Below, one piece after another: positions 37,578 through 46,615 of a DNA stretch of 49,191 nt. The stretch's first letter is position 1. Each line of letters opens with the position of its first letter. A model generated the notes under the pieces. The model had not been told where the DNA came from. It saw nothing but the letters and a program-made list of their open reading frames with translations, and searched no databases. The translations under genes and the position numbers were made by a program. The stretch comes from JAVZJR01 sp964435235 (GTDB taxonomy: Archaea > Micrarchaeota > Micrarchaeia > Anstonellales > Bilamarchaeaceae): NCBI GenBank assembly GCA_964435235.1, contig CAYSXZ010000032.1:1-49191 (forward strand), in the 5' to 3' direction.

Positions 37578-39377
37578 CTACAATCCATACCTCTGTGTAT
37601 TATAATATTCCAAGTCTTCCTTGTCAAGAACACGAATTATCTTTTCTCCTTTGAAACCTTTCTTCTTCAGTTGTTTTACTTCCTCTGCTATTTCCTCTGC
37701 GTAAAATGGTCTTCCAGTGTATTTCAGTGCAATGAAATCTGGTTCGCAATCGCAGTACTCCTTTAGCATACCGGCAAACTGTCCTGTTGAATTATTTTCG
37801 AAAATTATTGTGTGCTTTGCATTCTTGAATAAACTACAGACAGTTTTTCCGTCAAGAGGGAACACACAGCTAAAGTGTATCATATTCGCGTTTATCCCTT
37901 CTTTATTCAAAATATGAACCCCTTCCATTGCAGGCAGCTTCATCGAACCCCATGTGATTAGAGATACTTCTGCTTTTTTATCCCCATAAACCTTTGGCGA
38001 CGGGACATCTTTAATAAGGCCGTTTATCTTTCTCGCCCTCTTATCGACCTGCGCCTTCCTCTCAGAAAACAGCTCGGTGCTGAAGCCTGTTTCATTATGC
38101 TCGTACGAACTTGAGACATGCATTCCATTTGGTGTTCCTGGAAGCGCTCTTGGTGAGACGCCATCGCTTGTTATTTCATATCTCTTGAAGCGTGCATTCG
38201 GTTGAAGCAGTGGGAGATCCCTCGCTATCTTCCCGCGCTCTATCTTAATATTATCGTTAAAGCCGTCTGTAGAGAAAAGACTTTCTGAGAGGAATTTATC
38301 AGATAAGACGAGAACAGGAATCTGATATTTCTCTGCAAGGTTGAAAGCCTCTGCTGATAGAGAGAAGCATTCGTTTACGTCTCCAGGTGTAAGAACTACC
38401 CTTAGGAATTCCCCTTGAGACGAATGAAGGGCAAACCGTAGGTCTCCCTGCTCCGTCCATGTTGGCATTCCGGTGCTGGGCCCAACCCTCTGCGCAAGGA
38501 AAATAACAACTGGGGTTTCTGATTCTGCAGCGAGACCTACTGCTTCTGTCATGAGCGCAAAACCCCCTCCAGATGTAGCGGTTGCTGCGCGTACCCCGGC
38601 AAAGCTGGCACCAACAACATAGTTCATGGCTGCTATCTCGTCTTCTGTCTGCTTTACAATTATATTAAAATCGCGCTCCTTTGCACATAAGTAATGAAGT
38701 ATTGATGAGGCCGGGGTCATTGGATAGGCGGCAAAGAACTTCATTCCGCTCTTCACTGCTCCAAGCGCAAGTGCCTCGTTGCCTGTAATTAGCGCCTTTC
38801 TTTTTTTCGAGAGTGGCTTTATCTCTCTAAGTATCCCGTGCTTCTTTACAAAATCATAACCTATCTTTCCAACTAACGCATTCTTTTCAACAATTTCCTT
38901 ACCTTTTCTTCCGAATTCGTCATGGAGTACTCCTTCGAAGATGTCGAACGGATAATCTATTACTGCGAGTGCAGCGCCTATCTGGACAGAATTTGCCATT
39001 TGTGGAGACGCTCCAGCATCTGAGAGGATTTTATCTATCGGCAGTGGAATTTTTTTAATATCATTTCTCAGTTTGAATTCGCTTACATCTATCTTCTCAT
39101 CGTATATTATTACCCCGTTAGGATTCACCGCATTCCTATGATAAAACAACGCAGCCCTGTTTAGCGCGAGTAAGACGTCGCATCTTGTTGATGGCGAATA
39201 AACTCCATCGTCGCTGATTCTTATTTGGAACACGTTATGCCCTCCACGTATGAGCGAAGGGTATTCTGGATATGCAAGCACGCTGTAACCACTGCGTGTA
39301 AAGCATCGCCCCAACATCCTTCCTGTAACCATTACGCCAGCGCCTGCTTCAGCTCCTATTCTGAAAGTAAGCTCCAT
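37578..39377 (-). CDS. 2-oxoacid:ferredoxin oxidoreductase, fused gamma-alpha subunit
   Basis: 599 aa. Residues about 1-180 are the gamma (CoA/pyrophosphate-side) domain: FRIGAEAGAGVMVTGRMLGR and YPSLIRGGHNVFQI. Residues 195-600 are the alpha domain with ITGNEALALGAVKSGMKFF, AAYPMTPASSILHYL, TATSGGGFALMTEAVG and the C-terminal LITWGSMKLP region. The gamma-alpha fusion plus separate beta is the two-subunit OFOR form. No ferredoxin-like delta gene is next to it. The start follows AAGGTG. Confidence 0.92.
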   Translation of the reverse strand: MELTFRIGAEAGAGVMVTGRMLGRCFTRSGYSVLAYPEYPSLIRGGHNVFQIRISDDGVYSPSTRCDVLLALNRAALFYHRNAVNPNGVIIYDEKIDVSEFKLRNDIKKIPLPIDKILSDAGASPQMANSVQIGAALAVIDYPFDIFEGVLHDEFGRKGKEIVEKNALVGKIGYDFVKKHGILREIKPLSKKRKALITGNEALALGAVKSGMKFFAAYPMTPASSILHYLCAKERDFNIIVKQTEDEIAAMNYVVGASFAGVRAATATSGGGFALMTEAVGLAAESETPVVIFLAQRVGPSTGMPTWTEQGDLRFALHSSQGEFLRVVLTPGDVNECFSLSAEAFNLAEKYQIPVLVLSDKFLSESLFSTDGFNDNIKIERGKIARDLPLLQPNARFKRYEITSDGVSPRALPGTPNGMHVSSSYEHNETGFSTELFSERKAQVDKRARKINGLIKDVPSPKVYGDKKAEVSLITWGSMKLPAMEGVHILNKEGINANMIHFSCVFPLDGKTVCSLFKNAKHTIIFENNSTGQFAGMLKEYCDCEPDFIALKYTGRPFYAEEIAEEVKQLKKKGFKGEKIIRVLDKEDLEYYNTQRYGL

Positions 39378-39511
39378 ATTATTGCACCTTTTTTATTCTT
39401 TGGCAGATAGATATTCGAACATTTTTAAAATTATCGAACGGCAAAACGACGGAAGACGTAGATGGAACGCGAAACTGTCTTTTACTTAGATTTTTAAATT
39501 CCTTATCTCAT

Positions 39512-39535
39512 GATAATATTTTAGATAATATTTTA
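39512..39535. repeat. tandem 12-bp direct repeat GATAATATTTTA
   Basis: Two perfect, adjacent copies (39512-39523 and 39524-39535) lie 43-66 bp upstream of the GTG start of the VirB4-module membrane protein. The repeats contain TATA-like cores, so they may be a duplicated promoter or operator. The remaining 200-bp gap (39378-39577) holds no gene that I can see. Confidence 0.6.
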
Positions 39536-39577
39536 ATAAAGGAAAAGAAAAAACAAAAAATAGACGGGGGTGCTTTA

Positions 39578-40366
39578 GTGTTTCTGAACCGTGCAGTCAC
39601 GATAGCCGCGCTGGTCGGAGGGTTTTTCTCTATACTCATAGCTCTTATCTTTAGTGGCGGAAGCGTACTTTTTTCACTAATCGCTGCTGCTTTCTTCGCC
39701 CTCAGCATACTTACCTGGAAATACGGTTATCTGTTTATTCCAATGATAACAAAGGCAACGAACGTTATCGAAGTAAGAAATGACTACGAAGTACCTCCAA
39801 GCAGAGATTATATTCTTAAGAAAACACCGGCCGGCTACTATGCAAGCAAATTCATGGAGATACGTTATTATGAAAGCTCCATGGACAAGAGCGAAGAGGA
39901 GAAAAAAACTATGTTCGAGTCATTCGAAAAGGCGATAAGTTCAATGAGATACATAACAAAAATATCTTTGCTTGTATCTGCGATAGATCTTTCTAAGCAC
40001 ATCGATGACATAAAGACGAAAAGGAGCAATGTGGAGACGAAACGCGCAGCTGAGTGGAGAACAAAGCCTGATGAACTGATAAGATACGATAGGGAGATAG
40101 CGATGTGGAACAGGCTTTTGGACCGCCTAGGAAAAGGTGAAAGACCGGTTGAAGTAGTAGCGTTTTGCTCCACAACAGCCTTCGGACTTACGAGAGAGGA
40201 GGCTGTAAGCAAGGTAGCGAGACAAGCAAAAGAGGTTAGAACCATTCTTTCGAGCTCTTTAGGCTGCGATGTGAAAGAGTTGAAGGACCTAGAGATGCTG
40301 AAATGCTTCGAATGGGACCTCTTCTTCCCAACAAGCGAAGAGGAGTTTCACGACGAAATTTTCTAA
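39578..40366 (+). CDS. membrane protein with VirB4 N-terminal-like domain (VirB3/VirB4N-like)
   Basis: 262 aa. It starts with GTG after a GGGGGTG Shine-Dalgarno sequence. Two adjacent hydrophobic helices (about residues 5-50) are followed by a soluble domain. The segment YDREIAMWNRLLDRLGKGER, then VEVVAFCSTTAFGLTREEA and VRTILSSSLGCDVKEL, resembles the N-terminal domain of VirB4/TraC conjugation ATPases. The adjacent ATPase gene lacks that domain. I infer a split VirB4 with the N-part fused to a VirB3-like membrane anchor. Family assignment is tentative. Confidence 0.65.
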   Translation: MFLNRAVTIAALVGGFFSILIALIFSGGSVLFSLIAAAFFALSILTWKYGYLFIPMITKATNVIEVRNDYEVPPSRDYILKKTPAGYYASKFMEIRYYESSMDKSEEEKKTMFESFEKAISSMRYITKISLLVSAIDLSKHIDDIKTKRSNVETKRAAEWRTKPDELIRYDREIAMWNRLLDRLGKGERPVEVVAFCSTTAFGLTREEAVSKVARQAKEVRTILSSSLGCDVKELKDLEMLKCFEWDLFFPTSEEEFHDEIF

Positions 40367-40379
40367 ATGTGTGGTGTGC

Positions 40380-41819
40380 ATGAAGGCAAGCTATATACTT
40401 TCTAGGGAACTCGCGAAAAAAATGATAATTGTCCATCCGCCGGAGCCACGAAAGGAATTGTTGCTTGCCAATCCTAAGGATGGCGTTTATATAGGAAAGA
40501 CCAGGTTCATGCACACGCCTGTCTTCTGGGATCCGAGCAAATTAATAAATCCACATATCGCTATAATAGGAATAACTGGTTCTGGAAAATCCTACACTGT
40601 TAAAACATTTCTTACTCGAGCATCGCTCATATGGAACACAAATGCGATAATACTCGATTGGGTCGGGGAATATGATAGATGGGTCAGACAAGCAGGTGGA
40701 CGGGTGATAAACCTCGCAAAGGAAAATATGAATATTCTCGACCTTGTAGGGCTGCCGAAGCAAAGCAGAATAAAACAGATAGTATCTGCATTCGATATCT
40801 TGGCTGATCTTAAAAACTTTCCACAGGAAAGGGATGACATAGAGGACGCGCTCGAAAATATCTATGGTCTAAAAAAGAAGCCGCAGCTCCCAGACCTTAT
40901 AAAGTATTTGGAAAGAAAAAACAAAAAGAAAGCGGCTCGGCTATTGAAGAGGTTCACCGCAGAAGGAAGCAATTTCTTTGCTGGGGCTAGCACCCTGGAT
41001 ATAAAACAACTGACAAATTCCGGTCTCGTTTGCATAGACCTTCATGAACTTCCATCAGAAGAGATGAGGAGCCTTGCCGGTCTTACCCTTCTTCAATATA
41101 TAAAGGAGCTTATGCGCGCAGAGGGGATGAAGGAAGAGAAGGATAGAAGGATAAGGCTTTTCGTAGTATTGGATGAGGCATGGAAGATAGCACAGGATGA
41201 GAGAAGCGATGTCATAACAATAGTAAGAGAAGGAAGGAAGTATAATTTTTCTCTTATCATTGCTACTCAGAACCCAACAGATATGCATAAAACAATATTT
41301 AGTAATATTGGGACAATATTTGTATTGAGAACAATACTAAAAGAATATCGTGACTATGTAAAAAACTCTATTGGCTACTCTGATTTCATTGATAATGAAA
41401 TAGCAAAATTTGGAGTAGGAGACGCTGCTGTAAATATGATATTTGCTGAAAGGCAGAGCAAGGTGATGACATTCTTGTTAGACAAGATTGACGGTGAAGA
41501 CCCCTTGTTCCTTTATACAATTAAGGGTGGGAATATGGACATAGAAATTGAAAGAGAGCAGTTCATAAGGATGCTTTACGAATTGGGATTGAATGAGAGT
41601 CAGATAGAGATAATAAGAAAGGAATTTGAAAAGAAGGACGGTGTAGTTGATGGAGAAAATATAGTAGAAATGCTAGAGCGCTTTGGCTATTCCAAATCCT
41701 CCATTATATCATTCCTTAGACAGGTAGGTTTCGAGGAAAAGAATCTTATAAGAATATTCTCGCTTGCAAAGATGAGAAAGGCTACGAAAGGAGTGGTCAA
41801 CGTGGTGATGGAAGAATGA
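40380..41819 (+). CDS. VirB4/HerA-like ATPase
   Basis: About 479 aa. Walker A is IGITGSGKSYTVKTF near residue 65, with ILDWVGEYDRW after it. Walker B is LFVVLDEAWKIA near residue 260, followed by REGRKYNFSLIIATQNPTDM, as in VirB4/TraC-type pumps. The core starts soon after the N-terminus, so the usual VirB4 N-terminal domain is absent and probably supplied by the upstream gene. The last 90 residues form an extra helical domain (LNESQIEIIRKEFEKKDG). ATG 40380 is preferred over GTG 40371. It overlaps the next gene (ATGA). Confidence 0.82.
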   Translation: MKASYILSRELAKKMIIVHPPEPRKELLLANPKDGVYIGKTRFMHTPVFWDPSKLINPHIAIIGITGSGKSYTVKTFLTRASLIWNTNAIILDWVGEYDRWVRQAGGRVINLAKENMNILDLVGLPKQSRIKQIVSAFDILADLKNFPQERDDIEDALENIYGLKKKPQLPDLIKYLERKNKKKAARLLKRFTAEGSNFFAGASTLDIKQLTNSGLVCIDLHELPSEEMRSLAGLTLLQYIKELMRAEGMKEEKDRRIRLFVVLDEAWKIAQDERSDVITIVREGRKYNFSLIIATQNPTDMHKTIFSNIGTIFVLRTILKEYRDYVKNSIGYSDFIDNEIAKFGVGDAAVNMIFAERQSKVMTFLLDKIDGEDPLFLYTIKGGNMDIEIEREQFIRMLYELGLNESQIEIIRKEFEKKDGVVDGENIVEMLERFGYSKSSIISFLRQVGFEEKNLIRIFSLAKMRKATKGVVNVVMEE

Positions 41820-42520
41820 CAGTTGAAAAAATAAAAATAAAGGCAGTCCAAAAGAAGCCACTCAACGAACTTGCAACACTCATGGGCAACCTTGGCTTCA
41901 CCAGAATATCTTACTCTAAAGAAACACTGACAATAGAGAAGATGAAGGGGTTTGACTTAAAGGGACAACCCCAACTTGATTACTCCGTACTTTTTGGACC
42001 GAACAACATAGAGCTCGGATATAATGTTCCACCAAAGAAAAACCCAAGAGCGAGATTGATGGAGGTTATGCCTGTCTTTTTGAATGTCCTTCAACTTGCT
42101 GAGGATTACTACGATATAAAACCTTCTGCGATATATTTTGAAATAAACACTGTCTTTTCTGAGATGCTTAAGTTAACGAGCAAGGATGCTATAGATTTTT
42201 CAACAGAATTAAGTGAAATTCAGGCAAAGTATAAAAGCCTCGAGGCAAAATACTCTGACTTGTTGCGGTCAAGCGAAGAGAATGCTAGGATTCTATTAGA
42301 ATGCGAAAGGAAGAGAGATGAGCTTTCAAAGCGCATCGAACAGTTGGAAAAGGTAAGCGATGAGGCATTGAAGGAGATGCTCTACGACTGGATAAAACTG
42401 CATGGCGGAACGATAAACATAGCAGAATTCGCTAAGCTTCAAAGGATGTCTGTCTCTCGTGTAGAAGAGGGATTGAATATGCTAATCACAGAGGGCTATA
42501 TAAAGAGGAGGTTTGAATAA
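41816..42520 (+). CDS. coiled-coil protein with C-terminal winged helix, partner of the VirB4-like ATPase
   Basis: 234 aa. Residues 1-115 are a mixed alpha/beta domain (LDYSVLFGPNNIELGYNVPP). Residues about 120-190 are a coiled coil (EIQAKYKSLEAKYSDLLRSS; ECERKRDELSKRIEQLEKV). The last 45 residues are a winged-helix-like domain (GGTINIAEFAKLQRMSVSRV, then LITEGYIKRRFE). No known family recognised. Overlap with the ATPase stop at its start, and with the 42-aa gene at its end, shows tight co-translation. Confidence 0.75.
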   Translation: MTVEKIKIKAVQKKPLNELATLMGNLGFTRISYSKETLTIEKMKGFDLKGQPQLDYSVLFGPNNIELGYNVPPKKNPRARLMEVMPVFLNVLQLAEDYYDIKPSAIYFEINTVFSEMLKLTSKDAIDFSTELSEIQAKYKSLEAKYSDLLRSSEENARILLECERKRDELSKRIEQLEKVSDEALKEMLYDWIKLHGGTINIAEFAKLQRMSVSRVEEGLNMLITEGYIKRRFE

Positions 42521-42648
42521 TGGAGGCTGAGAATGAGCTTTCTTTCAACATCGTAAAGAATTATCCGACAGAAAGGAGATACATTCTTCTTAAACCCATT
42601 TCAAATTCTTTTGCTGAGACTTTAAAAAGAGTATTAGGGAAGAGGTAA
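42520..42648 (+). CDS. 42-aa protein, unrecognised
   Basis: Short gene: ATG 42520 overlaps the previous TAA by one base and is preceded by GAGGAGG (42505-42511), a strong Shine-Dalgarno sequence 8 nt away. The product starts MEAENELSFNIVKNYP and ends SFAETLKRVLGKR. The segment RYILLKPISNSFAETLKRVL faintly recalls the RpoA/RpoL dimerisation motif, but it is too short to claim. The stop lies just before the purD start, whose Shine-Dalgarno sequence overlaps it. Confidence 0.6.
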   Translation: MEAENELSFNIVKNYPTERRYILLKPISNSFAETLKRVLGKR

Positions 42649-42651
42649 ATT

Positions 42652-43944
42652 ATGAAAGTTCTTATCGTAGGCAACGGTGCCAGAGAGCATGTAATAGCTG
42701 AGGCTATTGCACGCGATGCAGAACTTTATGCCCTGATGTCAAAGAAAAATCCTGCCATAGCAAAACTGTGCAAGAAGTATTGGATATGCGATATTGAAAA
42801 TCCTGAGAGGGTAGCAAAGATAATATCTAAGGAAAAATTCGATATCGGTTTCGCTAGCCCTGATGCAACCCTAGCTGCTGGAATAAGTGATGTGATGCAA
42901 AAGCATGGCGTTTTCGCTGCATCACCGAGTATGAGCGCGGCACGAATAGAATGGGATAAATCATACGCTAGAAATCTCCTAAAGAGAAATGGAATATCTG
43001 GCTTACCTGAGTTTATGGTTGCGGAATCGGAGAGAGAAGCTAGGTCATTTATAAAAGATATGGGAGACGTCGCTGTGAAACCTATAGGTCTAACAGGAGG
43101 AAAGGGAGTAAAGATAACTGGGGAGCACGTAGATAAAGAAACTGCTCTTACCTATGCTGTTCGACTGATTAAAAAGGACGGTTCTGTTCTTCTTGAGGAA
43201 AAGTTGGAGGGAGAGGAATTTACACTTCAGGCTTTTTGCGATGGCGAGCATTTGGCTTTCATGCCCCCTGTTCAAGATCATAAAAGGGCGTTTGAGGACG
43301 ATAGAGGATTAAACACCGGTGGAATGGGTTCCTATTCTACTGGAGAGCTTCTTCCATTCCTTCAGAAATCTGATATCGAAACCGCCGCGGACATAATGAA
43401 ACAGACGATTGGTGCGATGAAAAGAGAGGGATGGGTGTATAAGGGTGTATTGTACGGGCAATTTATGGCAACAAAAGATGGAGTAAAGGTTATTGAATTT
43501 AACGCGCGTTTTGGCGACCCGGAAGCTATGAATGTTGTTCCGCTTATGAAGGATTCCTTCCCCTCTGTCCTTGAGAGGATAGCTAATGGGAAACTTGGCA
43601 GGGTTGAATTCGAAAACAAATGTACCGTTGTAAAATATCTTGTCCCAGAAGGATACCCAGAAAGTGCAAAAAGGGATGCAGAGGTTTTCATCGATGAGAA
43701 TAAGATAAACAGACTTGGCGCAAAAATCTACTACGCGTCAGTTTATGAAAAAGATGGAAGAATATATACCACGTCTTCTCGTTCTTTTGGTATTCTTGGA
43801 GTAGCTGATGAAATAGAAGAAGCAGAACGAATAGCAGAGATTGGGTGCGGCGCTGTAAGCGGACCTGTCTGGCATAGGAGGGACATAGGAACAAAACACC
43901 TGATAGAAAAAAGAGTAATGCATATGAAAAGGTTAAGGGGCTAA
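42652..43944 (+). CDS. purD: phosphoribosylamine-glycine ligase
   Basis: ATP-grasp enzyme joining glycine to 5-phosphoribosylamine to form GAR, the second step of purine synthesis. 430 aa, normal length. VLIVGNGAREHVIAEAI at the N-terminus, VKPIGLTGGKGVKITGEHVD (ATP-grasp loop), HKRAFEDDRGLNTGGMGSYS and VIEFNARFGDPEAM (metal ligands) are diagnostic. It starts 3 bp after the 42-aa gene, so it shares the upstream transcript with the VirB4-like module or uses an internal promoter not evident by eye. Confidence 0.95.
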   Translation: MKVLIVGNGAREHVIAEAIARDAELYALMSKKNPAIAKLCKKYWICDIENPERVAKIISKEKFDIGFASPDATLAAGISDVMQKHGVFAASPSMSAARIEWDKSYARNLLKRNGISGLPEFMVAESEREARSFIKDMGDVAVKPIGLTGGKGVKITGEHVDKETALTYAVRLIKKDGSVLLEEKLEGEEFTLQAFCDGEHLAFMPPVQDHKRAFEDDRGLNTGGMGSYSTGELLPFLQKSDIETAADIMKQTIGAMKREGWVYKGVLYGQFMATKDGVKVIEFNARFGDPEAMNVVPLMKDSFPSVLERIANGKLGRVEFENKCTVVKYLVPEGYPESAKRDAEVFIDENKINRLGAKIYYASVYEKDGRIYTTSSRSFGILGVADEIEEAERIAEIGCGAVSGPVWHRRDIGTKHLIEKRVMHMKRLRG

Positions 43945-43948
43945 AAGG

Positions 43949-45190
43949 ATGAAGAATTTGTTTTTATATGCCCTCGTTGCGATTCTCATTCTTTCTTTAT
44001 CGTTTGCTAATGGGGGCTACGGCCCCGCTACAATGACGGTTGAAAAGAAATGGTTGTTGGTTTGCCCGACAAATCCAACATGTACTGCAGAGTTTGAGGG
44101 GATATTGATAACGAACGGTTCGAACCAAAGGGTTGTTTCAATAGAAACAGAACCAGAGATGGAAATCACAAGCGATGATGATGGCGAGATTCATGTAATT
44201 TATAAGGGAAAGCTCAGGAATGGTAGTATTCTACTCGCTGCTAACGCTACAATTGTAGTAGATTATCGTTCTTATATAAGCGAAGATCCTCCTCTTGTGC
44301 GAGAAAGCATAACACCAACTGTATTAACTGAATGGAACGAAGAGATCGCTAAAAAGGCTGCTGAGTTGGCTGATGAAAAATCTACGCTTGGAACTATCAG
44401 GAATGAAACAGCATGGGTACATAAAAACATCGAATACGATATATCTTATTTTGAAAAAAAGGTTGATGCAAAAACAGTCTTTGTTGAAAGAAGGGGTGTT
44501 TGCACAGCATACGCCCATCTTCTAATATCTATGCTTAACTCTTTAGGAATCAGAACAAGATATGTAAACGGGTATGTTATGACAAAAGAGTGGCAACCGC
44601 ACGCTTGGGTGGAAGGATACATACCGGGATATGGATGGCTGCCACTTGACCCCACCTTTGGCGAGGCAGGCGTACTTGAGAGCAGCCACATAATTGTATC
44701 TTACGGCAGTGATCAAATTAGTGATTATGATCGTTTTGTTGCTGATGATGAATTGCTTAATATTAACTCCATACCTCTAAGAATAACTGTGATTTCGATT
44801 GAAAATGAGCCGAAGGGATTATCTATAGATGTATCTTTTGAAAATAGAACATATACGGTAATAACTGAAATCAAAAACGAAAGACCATACTATGAATATG
44901 GTAGATATCAATTTATAGCGCCGGATGGTTACGGTGATGAGGTCAGCGAACTATTGCTCATCGAACCGAACGGCAAGATCCAATTGCAACATAGACTAAA
45001 TTCTTCTATGTTTTCTCCAGGTTATATGTATACGCTTCCTATTATGGCTTCAATAAATGGCGCAAACGACAGAAAAACATTTGTAGTGGTAGTAGAGGAG
45101 AATGGGTCTTCCCTGAACGAAGACTGCGCACCGTTGTTCTTCCTTTCAGCCATTTTGTTGGTCGCTATTATAAGATTTACTGTTGAGTAA
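43949..45190 (+). CDS. secreted, membrane-anchored transglutaminase-like protein
   Basis: 413 aa. Signal peptide at residues 1-20 (FLYALVAILILSLSFA). The transglutaminase/cysteine-protease core lies at about 145-240, with the triad Cys185 (RRGVCTAYAHL), His218 (QPHAWVEGY) and Asp234 (WLPLDPTFG). Beta-rich regions flank it, and a C-terminal hydrophobic helix (LFFLSAILLVAIIRFTVE) would anchor it. Such domains cross-link or cleave peptides; archaeal ones are mostly uncharacterised. It starts 4 bp after purD and the AdoMet synthetase follows by 11 bp. Confidence 0.85.
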   Translation: MKNLFLYALVAILILSLSFANGGYGPATMTVEKKWLLVCPTNPTCTAEFEGILITNGSNQRVVSIETEPEMEITSDDDGEIHVIYKGKLRNGSILLAANATIVVDYRSYISEDPPLVRESITPTVLTEWNEEIAKKAAELADEKSTLGTIRNETAWVHKNIEYDISYFEKKVDAKTVFVERRGVCTAYAHLLISMLNSLGIRTRYVNGYVMTKEWQPHAWVEGYIPGYGWLPLDPTFGEAGVLESSHIIVSYGSDQISDYDRFVADDELLNINSIPLRITVISIENEPKGLSIDVSFENRTYTVITEIKNERPYYEYGRYQFIAPDGYGDEVSELLLIEPNGKIQLQHRLNSSMFSPGYMYTLPIMASINGANDRKTFVVVVEENGSSLNEDCAPLFFLSAILLVAIIRFTVE

Positions 45191-45201
45191 TTGTTGATAT
45201 C

Positions 45202-46407
45202 ATGCCAAAGAGGAATATTACTGTTGAAATGGAAAAATGTCTTCCACCTTTTAAGCGAAATGTCGAACTTGTTGAAAGAAAGGGTCTTGGACATCCAGAT
45301 ACTCTTATAGATGGAATAATGGAAGAAGTAAGCAAAAGCCTCAGCAAGGAATACATAAAGGAATTTGGAAGAATACTCCACCACAATGTAGATAAGGGGC
45401 AGATATGTGGGGGTGCTACTCAGGTTAATTTTGGTGGTGGAGCATTCATTAAACCTATATACGTTTTGTTAAGTGGTAGGGCTGCTGGAGAATTGGAAGG
45501 TAGAAAGATACCAGTATCGGACATAGCTATCGAGGCTGCCAAAAGATATCTTAAGAATACTGTAAGGCATCTCGACGTCGAATCTGATATTGAAATAGAG
45601 TCCCGGATCTCAGCTGGTTCGGCTGAACTTGCTTCTTTGATTTCAAGGCGTGAGAAGGTTCCTCTTGCAAATGATACGAGTATAGGGACTGGTTTTGCTC
45701 CACTCGACGGTTTGGAAAGGCTTGTTCTTAATATCGAGAGCTATCTTAACTCAGATGAATACAAAACTGCAAGACCATTTGTTGGGGAGGATATAAAGGT
45801 CATGGGGATGAGACAAGACGACGATATAAAGCTTACAGTTGCAGTTGCATTTGTTTCCAGATACATAAATGACATTGATGAGTATGTTGAACAGAAAGAA
45901 AAGGTGTTGGAGGACATAACGAAATTTGCTAAAAGGATTGTTGGAGGGAAGGTTGGTGTTTCTTTAAATATGGCTGATGATATAAAAAACAAATCGATCT
46001 ACCTTACGGTTAGTGGCACGAGCGCTGAGATGGGTGATGACGGAAGCGTTGGTCGAGGGAATAGGGTAAATGGACTTATAACACCGTTTAGGGGGATGTC
46101 GCTCGAAGCAGCTGCTGGGAAGAATCCTGTAAATCACGTTGGTAAGATATATTCGATTGTAGCAACCGAAATGGCTTATGAAATAGCAGAAGAACATGAC
46201 GAAGTAGAGAACGTAAACATAGCCATTCTTTCTGAAATAGGAAAACCGATAGACCAACCAAAGGTCGCTTCTGTTTCGGTGTTAACAAAGAAAAAAGAAC
46301 AATTTGAAAAGATAAAAGATAAGATATCTTATAATGTCGATAGGCATCTCGAAGAGATAACTGAGATTACAAACAGAATAGTCTTCGGCAAAGTTCGCAT
46401 TTTCTGA
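45202..46407 (+). CDS. mat: S-adenosylmethionine synthetase, archaeal type
   Basis: Makes AdoMet from methionine and ATP; the archaeal family differs strongly from bacterial MetK. 401 aa, the usual size. NVELVERKGLGHPDTLIDGI, HHNVDKGQICGGATQ, GTSAEMGDDGSVGRGNRVNG and GKNPVNHVGKIYSI are the signature segments. In this window its product would serve Taw1 and the methyltransferase. The gene follows the transglutaminase-like gene and precedes tRNA-Val on the same strand. Confidence 0.96.
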   Translation: MPKRNITVEMEKCLPPFKRNVELVERKGLGHPDTLIDGIMEEVSKSLSKEYIKEFGRILHHNVDKGQICGGATQVNFGGGAFIKPIYVLLSGRAAGELEGRKIPVSDIAIEAAKRYLKNTVRHLDVESDIEIESRISAGSAELASLISRREKVPLANDTSIGTGFAPLDGLERLVLNIESYLNSDEYKTARPFVGEDIKVMGMRQDDDIKLTVAVAFVSRYINDIDEYVEQKEKVLEDITKFAKRIVGGKVGVSLNMADDIKNKSIYLTVSGTSAEMGDDGSVGRGNRVNGLITPFRGMSLEAAAGKNPVNHVGKIYSIVATEMAYEIAEEHDEVENVNIAILSEIGKPIDQPKVASVSVLTKKKEQFEKIKDKISYNVDRHLEEITEITNRIVFGKVRIF

Positions 46408-46449
46408 GAATTATTAAACTTTTCTGCTCATTACATAATTCGAAATCTT

Positions 46450-46522
46450 GGGCCTGTAGTCGAATGGTTAAGACGTTACCCTGACACGGTAAAGATTCCC
46501 GGTCCGATTCCGGGCGGGCCCA
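46450..46522 (+). tRNA. tRNA-Val (anticodon GAC)
   Basis: 73 nt. Acceptor GGGCCTG pairs with CGGGCCC, discriminator A. The anticodon stem is TTACC/GGTAA with loop CTGACAC, giving GAC. The T-arm is CCCGG TCCGATT CCGGG, so position 55 is C instead of the near-universal T (pseudouridine). CCA is not encoded. Confidence 0.93.
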
Positions 46523-46530
46523 TTTTTTTT
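46523..46530 (+). terminator. T-run terminator after tRNA-Val
   Basis: An uninterrupted run of T directly follows the tRNA discriminator base, the usual U-tract type of archaeal termination signal. Confidence 0.6.
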
Positions 46531-46615
46531 GTTGGTCTTGGATTCTGAGAAGGCCGTACAGATCTTGAAGCTAAATTAGATTCAACTTAAAAATTTCTAT
46601 ATTCGATGGTTCTAT

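Noticed and set aside
44110..44125. T-arm-like GGTTCGAACC
   Set aside because: It lies inside the transglutaminase-like coding sequence and no acceptor or anticodon stem surrounds it.
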